DNA of 64,000 bases from Chryseosolibacter sp964532595 (GCA_964532595.1 CAZHIQ010000006.1:1-64000); one strand, 5' to 3'. Numbered from the stretch's first letter, positions 1-8,578 are shown. The notes: generated by a model not told the origin, from the letters alone. Made by a program: numbers and translations.

Positions 1-108
1 GCATGAGTGCATGCAAGACGCTTAAGATCAAACTACCCGCTATTAATGTAACCATATCAGTGCTTTATGTACGATTTCATCAATTCCTTTGACTATTCAG
101 GACTAAAC

Positions 109-240
109 TGAGCCAGTGATTCCGGAGTAAACTGAGCCACCCATTCCGGGCCAAAGTGAGCCACTGATTCTGGATGAAAGTGAGCCACTTTAGAAGATTT
201 CGCAAGAATTTTAGCTGCCATTCTGGCACAAAGTGAGCCA
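109..240. repeat. Five TGAGCCA repeats, probable IS21-type terminal repeat block
   Basis: The heptamer TGAGCCA occurs at 109-115, 133-139, 157-163, 181-187 and 234-240. The first four copies are exactly 24 bp apart and share flanking bases (ATTCCGG before, AAA[GC] just upstream of each heptamer). Multiple ordered repeats of about this length are known at the ends of IS21-family elements; no istA or istB frame is visible in the window, so the element would lie to the left or be lost. The IS assignment is inference; the repeat is directly seen. Confidence 0.6.
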
Positions 241-255
241 CCCTGATTTGCAACT

Positions 256-576
256 TTATCTTCCGGGCTTTCTAAAAGCTTGAGAAGATATGGCTATTCT
301 CCTGGCGGTGATCACCTCATCGTTCTCCAGCAGCTTATTGTAGATCTTGTTAAGCTTGAGGATAGTGTTGTCCAGTAGCGTATTGATCTGTTTCGCATCT
401 TCCTTATTGCCCCGCACCCGGTTCGCGGCTGGGTCCCAACGGTCGCGGTCAATAGTCCGTTTGATGGATATTTCCGCGCGCTCACCATTTACCGTTATTC
501 TCAAATAGATCAAGGCATTGTTGCCATCGGCAGCGTTGCTTTTTATAAAAGTTGATATACTATATGTCGCTTCCAT
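256..576 (-). pseudogene. Truncated tyrosine recombinase (N-terminal arm-binding fragment)
   Basis: A 106-residue frame resembles the N-terminal arm DNA-binding region of Bacteroidota phage/ICE integrases: a short beta-rich start (YSISTFIKSN, LIYLRITVNGERAEISIKR) followed by a W-D-P segment and a helical stretch that normally leads into the SAM-like core-binding domain. The frame ends after about 95 homologous residues with an unrelated tail, and the core-binding and catalytic (R-H-R-Y) domains are absent. The break lies a few bases from the repeat block at 109-240, suggesting that an insertion cut the gene. It starts 260 bp from the 3' end of ssrA, a common integration target. It is unlikely to be functional. 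Family assignment is from motif memory, not a search. Confidence 0.65.
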
Positions 577-593
577 TTTGATTCAATTTTAAG

Positions 594-723
594 GAACCTG
601 TATAGGTTCGATTTCACGAAATTTTTAGATTGGAATTCCCAAGTTGTTACCAAGTAGGGAATTAAAAATCAGGTGGTTACGGCCAGATAGGTTCCTTCCT
701 GGCCGTTCGTGCGGGAAGGAACC
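594..723. repeat. Cluster of three inverted repeats between integrase fragment and ssrA
   Basis: Three perfect palindromic pairs lie in 130 bp: GAACCT/AGGTTC at 594-609 (4-nt loop), AATTCCC/GGGAATT at 634-663, and GGTTCCTTCC/GGAAGGAACC at 690-723 (14-nt loop). The hexamer GAACCT or its complement recurs again at 731-736. The position directly upstream of an integrase fragment fits recombinase arm or operator sites, but that role is inference. Confidence 0.5.
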
Positions 724-771
724 GAATAACGAACCTGATATTTGAGAATCAATGGAAGATTTAGGGGGGTA

Positions 772-813
772 TAAAAACAAAAACCTTCGAAATCTTTACG
801 ATTACGAAGGTTT
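772..813 (-). terminator. Rho-independent terminator of ssrA
   Basis: On the minus strand a stem AACCTTCG..AATC pairs with GATT..CGAAGGTT (plus-strand 782-812) and is followed by a T-rich run (complement of TAAAAACAAAAA at 772-783). It lies 24 bp past the tmRNA 3' end. Confidence 0.8.
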
Positions 814-836
814 GATGCCATTTGTACTGGCAATAG

Positions 837-1225
837 TGGAGCCGCAGAGAATCGAACTCTGGTCCAGAGAAGATAACGTCGTACTTTCTACATGCTTAGT
901 CGTTGTTCATTGTCGGGAAAAGCAAGGACAACGACACCCTAAACTCTTCCTTAGTTGCTATGTCTTAGCCGCGCTTAGCAACATCACGCGGAGCAATCCT
1001 GCATTACGACACCGCTGACCAGCACCTGCAAGATGACAATGCTGAGCGATGATGGCTTTCCCGATCTTATCGGGACGAGGCTAATCTATCCTTGGGACAG
1101 ATTAAGCAGCCATGGCGTAGTTAGACTCGCCAAGTATGGTTCAGGACTATCTTTCAAGGCTCTCATCCCATGAGCCTGCATGCTTACATACGCCATTACG
1201 CATCCTGTCAAAACCGGTCGGCCCC
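837..1225 (-). ncRNA. ssrA: tmRNA (transfer-messenger RNA)
   Basis: tmRNA rescues ribosomes stalled on broken mRNA and tags the nascent peptide for proteolysis. The 5' end (GGGGCCGACCGG, from 1225 downward) pairs over 7 bp with the 3' end CGGCTCC (844-838), giving the alanyl-tRNA-like acceptor stem, and GGTTTTGACAGG follows as in other Bacteroidota tmRNAs. The T arm is GAGTTCGATTCTC (857-845 region). Discriminator A is at 837; CCA is not encoded and would be added. A 30-nt tag frame (1131-1102) encodes GESNYAMAA then TAA. Length is about 389 nt, normal for the family. A strong terminator follows. No protein frame in this interval should be believed. Confidence 0.95.
1102..1131 (-). other. ssrA: tmRNA tag-peptide reading frame
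   Basis: Codons GGC GAG TCT AAC TAC GCC ATG GCT GCT TAA give GESNYAMAA. The C-terminal AMAA resembles the hydrophobic-AA degron recognised by ClpXP-type proteases, and the tag is close to that recalled for Cytophaga (GEESYAMAA). The resume codon is GGC (Gly), as in other Bacteroidota tags. Confidence 0.9.
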
Positions 1226-1571
1226 GGTGGAAATCAGTAGACAGTCGACAGACGGCAGCTGACAGTTTCGGTATCTACCGAAAGAGTGCTAAGTGCTGAG
1301 CTTGTTCGAATCTGCCCCGGGCCAGGAAACTGGCGTGCTAATACCTTACAAAAATACAATTAAAATCGTTCCGTTTTTGCCGCTGCCAGGCGCTCAGCGT
1401 GTGCGGAGCCGAACCGCTCAAGCGAAAGGTAATTACCTGTCAGATTCTCAACCTCTTACGGTATTGAAGAAATATCGCAGATCCCTTGCTGCCCACTGTT
1501 CTTTGTTAGCTGCAAACTTTTCCCACCCCCCTCTTCCCCCCTTGGCCGGTATGTTTTATCTTGCACGCCGG
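1226..1571. other. Intergenic region between ssrA and dnaX
   Basis: 346 bp separate the divergent ssrA and dnaX. A small perfect hairpin TTTCGG/CCGAAA lies at 1266-1283 and a pyrimidine-rich stretch at 1518-1543. The dnaX frame stays open back to 1293, but this extension lacks any dnaX similarity. A weak -7-like TATCTTG (1557-1563) lies 8 nt before the dnaX ATG. Nothing else was recognised. Confidence 0.5.
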
Positions 1572-3286
1572 ATGGAAAATTTTGTTGTTTCGGCGCGGAA
1601 ATACAGACCCTCAGGGTTCGATGAGGTGGTTGGTCAGGAGCATATCACAACCACGCTCAAAAACGCTATCGACAATAACAAACTCGCACAGGCACTTCTG
1701 TTCTGTGGACCCCGTGGGGTGGGAAAAACCACCTGCGCGCGGATCGTCGCTCGACTTATCAATGGTTTTGAAGAACGATCGGAGCAAAACTCGCTCAACA
1801 TTTTTGAGCTCGACGCCGCTTCAAACAACTCCGTCGAAGACATCCGAAACCTGATAGACCAGGTACGCTATCCTCCGCAGTTTGGAAAATTCAAGGTCTA
1901 CATCATCGACGAGGTTCACATGCTGTCGAACGCAGCTTTCAACGCGTTTCTCAAGACGCTGGAAGAACCGCCGTCGTACGCCATCTTCATCCTTGCAACC
2001 ACCGAGAAGCATAAGGTCATCCCGACAATCCTGTCGCGTTGCCAAATCTTTGACTTCAACCGAATTCAAATCAGCGATATCGCCAACCACCTCAAGCGAA
2101 TCGCACAGCAAGAGAATATCCCGGCGGAAGACGAAGCGCTCCATTTGATCGCTCAGAAAGCTGACGGAGCCCTGCGTGACGCACTTTCGATTTTCGACCT
2201 CATGGTGACATACGCCTCAGGAAAGGGCGTCACTTTCAAGGATACACTTCGCAACCTCCACATCCTCGATTACGACTATTATTTCGAGGTAGTTGATGCG
2301 CTCCTTACGGGCAACCATACAAAGCCCCTGCTGCTTTTCGACGAAATCCTGAAGAAAGGTTTCGACGGACACAACTTTATCGTTGGCCTTGCCGAACACC
2401 TCAGAAACGTACTTGTAGCCCAGGACGGCCGAACGGTGCAGCTGATGGAGGTGCCTGAAAATATCAAACAGAAGTACGCGGATCAGGCCAGGGCTACGAA
2501 GGCTTCAACTGCCCTGACTTGGCTTAACATCGCCAATCAGTGCGATATAAATTACAAGAGCGCCAAAAATCAGCGCCTTTCCGTGGAACTGGCGCTCATG
2601 AAAATGGCGCACGTCAATCACCTTCTTAGCGCCGACCAGGTCAACGGTGCCTCCGCTGCTTCCCATGCGGATGCCTTAAAAAAAAAATTAGTTTAGACGC
2701 TGAGCCGACCGGGTCGCCGGCTTCCATCGTCGAAAAATCCGACGACACTCCCCCACTGCCGGACGAGAGCAATGATCCCCTGCGACGGGAATCAATCCCT
2801 GCCGTACGCCCTGTCGAAACGCCGCGACTAAAAACGGCACCGCGGACTCCCCAACTGGCCAGCCTCCTCAAAGGGGGCAGTGCGCAAAACGAAAACGACG
2901 CACCTGCCCAGGAAGTCACGCTGAATGAGCCCTACACAACGGAGCAACTCCAGGAAGCATGGAATACCTATGCGGAACAACGCCGACGCTTCCAGGCGGA
3001 ATACCAGATGCTTACACAACCCTACACAGTTGATAATCACGTCATCACGGTTAATCTGCTCAGCCCGGTCCATGAGACTATGCTGAACAATATCAAATCG
3101 GAGATGACGGCCTATCTGCGCGAGCGTCTGAAAAATCACAACATTCAGGTAACCGGGACCGTCGTAGAGCCTGATGATCCCAAAAAGGTCATTTACACAA
3201 ACAGAGAGAAATTTGAATATCTCGTTGAGAAGAACCCGATACTCAAAGAATTGAAAGACCGCCTGGGACTGGATACCGACTTCTAA
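1572..3286 (+). CDS. dnaX: DNA polymerase III subunits gamma/tau (frameshift at A10)
   Basis: DnaX is the AAA+ clamp-loader ATPase that loads the sliding clamp. Starting at MENFVVSARKYRP (the usual family start), Walker A GPRGVGKT is at residues 46-53, Walker B IIDEVH at 111-116 and the sensor/arginine-finger region ATTEKHK..SRC at 142-157. The four-cysteine zinc module normally between Walker A and the NIFELDAAS motif is missing. The zero frame ends at 2696 after an A10 run (2678-2687), giving a 374-residue gamma-like product. A -1 shift at the run (or one extra A in the transcript) opens a frame to 3286, adding about 199 residues with a Pro-rich linker and a conserved C-terminal domain, for a tau of about 571 residues. 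An upstream in-frame ATG at 1551 is possible but less family-like. Confidence 0.9.
2676..2696 (+). other. dnaX: dnaX slippage site (A10) and gamma stop
   Basis: The run A10 spans 2678-2687 and is read TTA AAA AAA AAA TTA GTT TAG in the zero frame, so the gamma stop lies only 7 nt beyond the run. Reading on in the -1 frame from 2687 there is no stop until 3286. Slippage at A-runs is established for dnaX in E. coli (ribosomal) and Thermus (transcriptional, A9). A single-base homopolymer error cannot be excluded from sequence alone. Confidence 0.7.
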
Positions 3287-3319
3287 CGCTCACTCTGTGG
3301 CGACGTCAGAAGGGCCCTG

Positions 3320-4219
3320 TTACTCAGCGTAATTCTGGAAGGTATAGGCGAAACCGATCGAGAAAACCTGGCTGAACTGTGCGCCGGAATCCTGGTCGTA
3401 GTCGTAAAGGAGTATTCCTCCAAGTCCGACATTGATGTACTTGCCAAATTTCGCCATCAGGTCAAGGTCGAACCGGTGGTCGATGCGGCGAGGCTCAAGG
3501 GTCTCGTAGTTAGCAAACGTGACATATCGCCACTTCAGGTTTATGTTTTCCGCAAGTTCTTTGTTGAACTCAGCCAGAAGTTGAAACCCAAACCACTCCC
3601 AACGCACATTATCCGGAAGCACAACACCATACGGCTCGGGACCTACTGAGTTCACGAACCGTTCAGGGTCATTGACAATGGTGATTCGCGGCGAGAAAGG
3701 TGAAATCCGCAATTTGAAATAATCGACCGGCGTGTATTCGAAACCAAGCGCCCCTGTAATAAACGCAGGCGCAAAAACACCGGACACAAGTGACGCTTCG
3801 TCGTCAGTGTATTTGTACCCCTTTGCAAACTGACTCAGAAAGCTCAGCGAACTGAACAGATTCCAATGGCTTCCGATATCGTAGCCGTACTTCGTATCAA
3901 GGAAAATCCTGTCGACCGTCTTGCGATAACCCTGGCCTGCGTTGTTGACAAAACCGAATGCAAGATCAATGTTATTGTCCCAGGTACTTCGTTTGTTCTG
4001 GTAATTAGCCCTGTAGTTAAACAGCGAATTAAAACCGAACGAGTTGATACCCCCAGCCTTCCAGTTAGAAGTAAACGACGCCTGATTCAGATTGATCGCG
4101 AAATTGAGTTTCTTTTTCCACCGAAGAGTGTCCGGCATAGTGGACTCTACATCCTGACCAAGTGCTGTGAGTGAAGTAAACAGCACAACCAGAGCGCTTA
4201 CCAGTAATCTTGCATTCAT
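3320..4219 (-). CDS. DUF3078 family outer-membrane protein
   Basis: A 299-residue protein with a signal peptide (about residues 1-21, ending at ALGQ) followed by amphipathic beta strands. The segment around residues 36-75 (LNFAINLNQASFTSNWKAGG, then SFGFNSLFNYRANY) is typical of the DUF3078 family of Bacteroidota, predicted outer-membrane beta barrels of unknown function; the C-terminus FSIGFAYTFQNY fits a barrel closing strand. It lies 31 bp downstream of the lone receiver-domain gene on the same strand and ends convergent with dnaX. The function is not known; it could be a small porin-like protein. Confidence 0.8.
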   Translation of the reverse strand: MNARLLVSALVVLFTSLTALGQDVESTMPDTLRWKKKLNFAINLNQASFTSNWKAGGINSFGFNSLFNYRANYQNKRSTWDNNIDLAFGFVNNAGQGYRKTVDRIFLDTKYGYDIGSHWNLFSSLSFLSQFAKGYKYTDDEASLVSGVFAPAFITGALGFEYTPVDYFKLRISPFSPRITIVNDPERFVNSVGPEPYGVVLPDNVRWEWFGFQLLAEFNKELAENINLKWRYVTFANYETLEPRRIDHRFDLDLMAKFGKYINVGLGGILLYDYDQDSGAQFSQVFSIGFAYTFQNYAE

Positions 4220-4250
4220 CGCTGTCAGAATTTGATGCGTCGGGCGAATT

Positions 4251-4664
4251 TTAGATGTTGTTCAGTTTGATCTCGTCAAGCGCAACCTCCGTCAGCGGCT
4301 TCGTAATGAATTTGATTACGTGATTGTTATTCACAATCTTATCGATGTCGCGCTTGTTATCGGAACTGGAGAGGATAATTACCTTACACTTATTCCGAAC
4401 GAGCTCGTTAAACTTCTCGAACTCGTACAGGAACACAAACCCGTCGACGATGGGCATATTAATGTCCAGAAAAATGAGACTGGGAAGGTTCTCCGGCGTA
4501 TCCTGATTCTCCCGCAAGTAATCGAGCGCTGCTTTTCCGGAACCCTTAACCTCGACACGGGTGGCGAACTTCGTTATCTCGATGATACGCTTACTGATAA
4601 AATTATCAGTATCATTATCATCGACTAACATCACAAGATCGATCGCTTTCGTAGCTGTTTGCAT
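4251..4664 (-). CDS. Single-domain response regulator receiver protein
   Basis: A 137-residue protein formed by one CheY-like receiver domain with no output domain. Acidic pair D15-D16 sits in MLVDDND, the phosphoacceptor is D67 in FLDINMP, the switch Ser is in ILSSS near 97-101, and conserved K122-P123 is in FITKPLT. Such proteins pass phosphate or bind partner proteins. No histidine kinase is adjacent, so the partner is unknown. I chose the ATG at 4664 over a TTG one codon earlier. A perfect TATTTTTG box lies at 4706-4699, 35 nt upstream. Confidence 0.9.
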   Translation of the reverse strand: MQTATKAIDLVMLVDDNDTDNFISKRIIEITKFATRVEVKGSGKAALDYLRENQDTPENLPSLIFLDINMPIVDGFVFLYEFEKFNELVRNKCKVIILSSSDNKRDIDKIVNNNHVIKFITKPLTEVALDEIKLNNI

Positions 4665-4698
4665 CAACTTCAGTTAATCAGTCACAGGGAAGACACCA

Positions 4699-4706
4699 CA
4701 AAAATA
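4699..4706 (-). promoter_or_regulatory. Bacteroidota -7 box upstream of receiver gene
   Basis: Minus-strand TATTTTTG matches TAnnTTTG. No clear -33 TTG was identified. A start point a few bases downstream would give a leader of about 28 nt. Confidence 0.5.
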
Positions 4707-4790
4707 TTGCTTTTTCGCACATATCGTAATGCACGACGCAAAAACGAGGTTGGCCGCGTAATAAAAAGTGCTGAAATCAACAGAAATAGA

Positions 4791-6650
4791 TCAGGGGCTT
4801 TTCAGGATTTTGAGCTTTTCGCCGACGGAAAGAGTGAAATCCTTTTTCCCGTTCCAGTCCATGATATCTTTGATCGTGACGCTGTACTTACGGGCAATGC
4901 TATAAAGCGTATCAGATACTTTCACCTCGTGATAAAATCCTTCGCCGGTGAAGGATGCGGTTACGTCAGGCGATTCCGTATCGCGTCTCACCAGACTGAT
5001 GGTTTGACCAGGCTTGATGCCCGTTTCCAGTGAAAGGTCATTCCAGGAGATCAGATCCATCACATTCAAACCATACATGCGGGCTATACCGTAGAGCGTC
5101 TCTCCGGGCTGCACAACGTGTTGCCTATTTCCCGGCAAGGCGTAAATCTTCTCCACGATCTCGGGCGTGTTGGCGCCAACAGTATCTGGATTCTCAATCA
5201 GCTCTTCGTTGGTAATCTCCGCGGCAGCAGAAACGGTATCGGACAACTCGTAAGGCTCCTCAGCCTGCCCTTCAACCCCGGAGTCGGTCACCGGAGAATC
5301 CGAAACCTTATCGGAGGGGATAATAGTTATCGGGGGGGTAGGTACCGGAGGGGTAGCTACCGCCTCAGGGTCAATAGCCCAGGCGAAAGTCGCACCTGCA
5401 TCTACTTCAACGGGATTGTCAACGGGGGTCATTACCTCCACCTCCTTAGGCTTCCGGGAGGCCAGATAAAGCATGGTCCCTGCCTCCGGAAGGCGCTCAC
5501 CCAGTCTGTTGTATCGTTTTAGACGATTCAACCGTAACCCATACCGCTGGCTGACGATCCACAATGACTCGCCGGTCGCGAGTTTATGAAAGTTTTCGGA
5601 GCCTTTTAACCGTTTTTTAGCAAGGAAATAGGTTTGTCCTGGTACGACCACATGCTGAGGCGTAAGATCATTCCATTTCAGGAACTTACGATAATCAACC
5701 CCTGCCCTTGCAACGAGCCTCCGAAGGTCGTCGCCTTCAACAGCCTGAATAGTCTTAACTCCGTTTACCTTTCCAAAAATCGCAGGTGACGAGGGTTGTA
5801 CCCGGGCAACGGTACGAACATCTTCGACCGGGTTATCAGCTGCAAGCGCCGATGTTGCCGGCTGTACCGGAAGGAGGACTACATAAGCGCGATCGTCCGG
5901 AATGTTACCGGACCGGGTCCACTTATTCAGTTCACGCAAAGCGTCCTCTTCGACGCCCGTCTCGCGGGCAAGGTGCCCCAGCGAGTTGCGCCGCCTGTTT
6001 TCAAAAACTACCAGCTGGGTTGGCGCGCTACCCTTGACGCTTCCTTCAAAAGCGATCTTATGCGCAAGGAACTTCTTAACATACCAGTAAGTTTTGCCGG
6101 TAATTTCCATTCGCCGCGCATTCGGTTCCGTGTCTTTTACCGCGCGCATCACCCCTCCCGCACCCATCTGATACGCCTGCAGGGCGTACAACCAGTTATT
6201 GAAATACTGATAGTTCTTTTTCAGATAGCGCGCTGCTGCACGTGTCGACGAAACGATATTCATGCGCTCGTCGATATCTTTGTCGACGCGCAATCCCATC
6301 TCAATTGCCGTAAAATCTTTGAACTGCCAGAACCCGACGGCGTTGGAAGTAGACACGGCGTCAGGGATAAGCGCACTCTCCTGGAGGACCAGGTACTTGA
6401 AGTCGTCGTACAGCCCCTCTTCCTGGAAGATTTTTTCGATGATAGGGAAATAGGTGCGGGCGCGGTCAACCTTTATCTGAAAGTGCCGGGGTGACGCTGT
6501 CAGGGCATCAACATCTTTCTGGATTTCCCTTCGGGCGTCTTCGCGGATAATTAACGTCATATCCGCAAACTCCATTTTGGCCGGGACCTCGACCTTCTGC
6601 GCAACTGCCGGAACCGTGGCAGCGAAAAATAGCGCAAACAGTATTCGCAT
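4791..6650 (-). CDS. mltD: MltD-type membrane-associated lytic murein transglycosylase with LysM repeats
   Basis: This 619-residue periplasmic enzyme cleaves the MurNAc-GlcNAc bond of peptidoglycan. It has a signal peptide (1-18, AVAQ), an SLT domain at about 60-205 with catalytic E91 in LQESAL, the GFWQF motif at 106-110 and AYQMGAGG near 159-166. Peptidoglycan-binding LysM repeats follow: degenerate copies near 216-262 and 298-346, then clearer ones near 354-398, 511-557 and 572-619, separated by a Pro/Thr-rich linker (about 400-500). That is a high LysM count for the family. It is probably monocistronic or promoted from the short gap after the O-methyltransferase gene. Confidence 0.92.
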   Translation of the reverse strand: MRILFALFFAATVPAVAQKVEVPAKMEFADMTLIIREDARREIQKDVDALTASPRHFQIKVDRARTYFPIIEKIFQEEGLYDDFKYLVLQESALIPDAVSTSNAVGFWQFKDFTAIEMGLRVDKDIDERMNIVSSTRAAARYLKKNYQYFNNWLYALQAYQMGAGGVMRAVKDTEPNARRMEITGKTYWYVKKFLAHKIAFEGSVKGSAPTQLVVFENRRRNSLGHLARETGVEEDALRELNKWTRSGNIPDDRAYVVLLPVQPATSALAADNPVEDVRTVARVQPSSPAIFGKVNGVKTIQAVEGDDLRRLVARAGVDYRKFLKWNDLTPQHVVVPGQTYFLAKKRLKGSENFHKLATGESLWIVSQRYGLRLNRLKRYNRLGERLPEAGTMLYLASRKPKEVEVMTPVDNPVEVDAGATFAWAIDPEAVATPPVPTPPITIIPSDKVSDSPVTDSGVEGQAEEPYELSDTVSAAAEITNEELIENPDTVGANTPEIVEKIYALPGNRQHVVQPGETLYGIARMYGLNVMDLISWNDLSLETGIKPGQTISLVRRDTESPDVTASFTGEGFYHEVKVSDTLYSIARKYSVTIKDIMDWNGKKDFTLSVGEKLKILKSP

Positions 6651-6699
6651 AACCGTAAAAAGTTTCTAACAGTCTAGGTCGGGCAATCGCCTCTCGACA

Positions 6700-7338
6700 T
6701 TACTTTACTTTACGCATCAGCATAATGCCATCGCGAATAGGCAGCAGGACGTTTTCGACCCGCGGACTGTTGTTGACCATCGCGTTGAAGTCAACAATCG
6801 CCCGGGTATCCTTGTCGAGCGTGGTGTTCAGCACCTTTCCACTCCACAGCACATTATCGGCAAGAATGTACCCGTTCAAATTTACATGATCTATAACCAA
6901 TTCGAAGTAACGCGTGTAATTTTCTTTATCTGCATCTATAAACACAAGATCATAACGTTCATTTAGCGTCGGAATTATCGCGGCTGCATCGCCGATGCGA
7001 TAATCTATGCGATCCTGGACCCCAGCCTCGACAAACGACGCACTTACCCGGTCGAATAGCTCCTCGTTTATATCAATCGTAATGAGCTTTCCCCCTGGCT
7101 GAAGGCCTTCAACCAGACACAGTGCGGAATATCCCGTATATGTACCGATCTCAAGGATTGTCCGTGGCCGGATCATATGGCTGATCATCGACAACAGGCG
7201 ACCCTGAAAGTGTCCTGACAGCATGCGCGGCATCAACACGTTTGCATGCGTATCCCTGTTAATCCGTTGCAGCAGCGGTGGTTCTTCCGTGGTATGTCGC
7301 TCGACATACGCCTGGATATCCTTATTGATGATGTCCAT
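6700..7338 (-). CDS. SAM-dependent O-methyltransferase (Methyltransf_3 family)
   Basis: A 212-residue cytosolic methyltransferase resembling the cation-dependent catechol/caffeoyl-CoA family. The SAM-binding glycine motif ILEIGTYTGYS is at residues 61-71, the acidic strand TIDINEE follows near 87-93, and the metal/catalytic region VFIDADKENY is near 132-141 with DNVLWSGKV later. The substrate cannot be told from sequence. Its start overlaps the last 17 nt of the upstream M16 peptidase gene, so the two are translated from one message. Confidence 0.88.
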   Translation of the reverse strand: MDIINKDIQAYVERHTTEEPPLLQRINRDTHANVLMPRMLSGHFQGRLLSMISHMIRPRTILEIGTYTGYSALCLVEGLQPGGKLITIDINEELFDRVSASFVEAGVQDRIDYRIGDAAAIIPTLNERYDLVFIDADKENYTRYFELVIDHVNLNGYILADNVLWSGKVLNTTLDKDTRAIVDFNAMVNNSPRVENVLLPIRDGIMLMRKVK

Positions 7339-8578
7339 TACTTTGAAAATCCGGTTGCATGATGAGATAACTGAGCTTTTGCTCGTCGAATATATCCTGT
7401 GCCACTTCCTGTAATTTCACTGCATCGATTTCGTCGATACGGCGATAGATTTCTTCGAGGGATGGCACCCGGCCTAGGTCAAGAACGCTCCTGCCGATCG
7501 AAAGCATAAGCCCCAGGTTGTTTTCCTCCCCGATAGCGAGTTGTCCCTTGATCTGTTCTTTGGCGGCCGCGAGCTGTCTTTTTGTGAGTGGCTTTTCACA
7601 AAAGCGGTCGAGTTCTTTCCTGACGAGGGAAATACAGCGGTCCAGCTGTCGCGGTTCAGTACCGAAGAAAACTGCAAACATTCCCGTGTCTGTATAGGGA
7701 ATGTAATGAGCGTCGATTGAATATACGTAGCCGTGGCGTTCCCGGAGGGCCAGATTAAGCCGTGAATTCATACCGGGTCCGCCAAGCATATTGACGAGCA
7801 AATACAGCGGCACACGGTTCTCATGCCCGATGGGATAGGCATCCCGTCCAATGGCGCACTTCGCCTGCTTCACAGGCCGGGAAATGATCTGCTGCTGAGG
7901 CCGGTAAAGCCTGAACTTCTTACGCCGTGCTTTCGCCCGCATCCGCGATATTCCCTCAAGATACTTGCGGGCTACCCGCTCCACCTCGTCATGCGAAATA
8001 TTCCCTACACACGAAAAGACGATCTTACTGGTTGACAAATGCTCGGCAAAGAAGTTGAGAAAGTCGGGCTTGGTAAAAGAGTTCACCGTCTCGGGCTTCC
8101 CCAGAATATTCATTCCCATGGGATGATCCTTGTAGACGATGGACTCAAACTCATCCTGCAGCGAATCATCTGGGCTGTCCAGGTACATGGCCATTTCCTC
8201 GAGAATCACGCCACGTTCCTTTTCTATCTGGTTATCGGGAAAAACGGAATGGAACGTTATATCGCTCAACAGGTCAACCGCGCGCTCAAAGTGTTCGTCC
8301 CGTACCGACGCATAGAAAACTACGCGTTCCTTGTCTGTGTACGCATTAAGCTCGCCCCCTACCGAATCGAGACTATTAATAATATGGTAAGCCCGACGCC
8401 GCTCCGTTCCCTTAAATGCCATATGCTCCCAAAAGTGGGCAATACCCTGGTTGGTGGTATTCTCGTCGCGGCTTCCAATGTCCAGCAATATCCCGCAGTG
8501 CACGATCTTCGTCGTCTCCAATGCGTGATGCACCACGCGAATACCATTCGACAATTTGAATATCCTAACGTTTCTCAT
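7322..8578 (-). CDS. M16 family zinc metallopeptidase (pitrilysin/processing-peptidase type)
   Basis: A 418-residue peptidase with the inverted zinc motif HFWEH (H48, E51, H52); the third ligand glutamate is expected in the KERGVILEEM helix near 125-132. The C-terminal M16 domain carries the RxxxY-type region (LRERHGYVYSIDAHY). No signal peptide is visible, so it is likely cytoplasmic, related to YmxG/PqqL-type processing peptidases. It contains one active and one inactive half as usual for the 400-residue class. Its 3' end overlaps the O-methyltransferase start, a pairing I believe is common in Bacteroidota (recollection). Confidence 0.9.
   Translation of the reverse strand: MRNVRIFKLSNGIRVVHHALETTKIVHCGILLDIGSRDENTTNQGIAHFWEHMAFKGTERRRAYHIINSLDSVGGELNAYTDKERVVFYASVRDEHFERAVDLLSDITFHSVFPDNQIEKERGVILEEMAMYLDSPDDSLQDEFESIVYKDHPMGMNILGKPETVNSFTKPDFLNFFAEHLSTSKIVFSCVGNISHDEVERVARKYLEGISRMRAKARRKKFRLYRPQQQIISRPVKQAKCAIGRDAYPIGHENRVPLYLLVNMLGGPGMNSRLNLALRERHGYVYSIDAHYIPYTDTGMFAVFFGTEPRQLDRCISLVRKELDRFCEKPLTKRQLAAAKEQIKGQLAIGEENNLGLMLSIGRSVLDLGRVPSLEEIYRRIDEIDAVKLQEVAQDIFDEQKLSYLIMQPDFQSNGHHQ

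Noticed and set aside
109..240. CRISPR array
   Set aside because: Units are only 24 bp with no long identical repeat and no variable spacers; the shared core is 7 bp.
604..615. tRNA-like T loop (GGTTCGATTTC)
   Set aside because: No matching acceptor or anticodon arms could be folded around it.
752..1018. 88-residue plus-strand open frame
   Set aside because: It lies across the tmRNA and its terminator and has no protein features.
1293..1571. N-terminal extension of DnaX by 93 codons
   Set aside because: No similarity to DnaX; the family start MENFVVSARKYRP is at 1572.
5796..6494. 232-residue open frame antisense to mltD
   Set aside because: Shadow of the mltD codons; composition rich in Arg, His and Cys, no family likeness.
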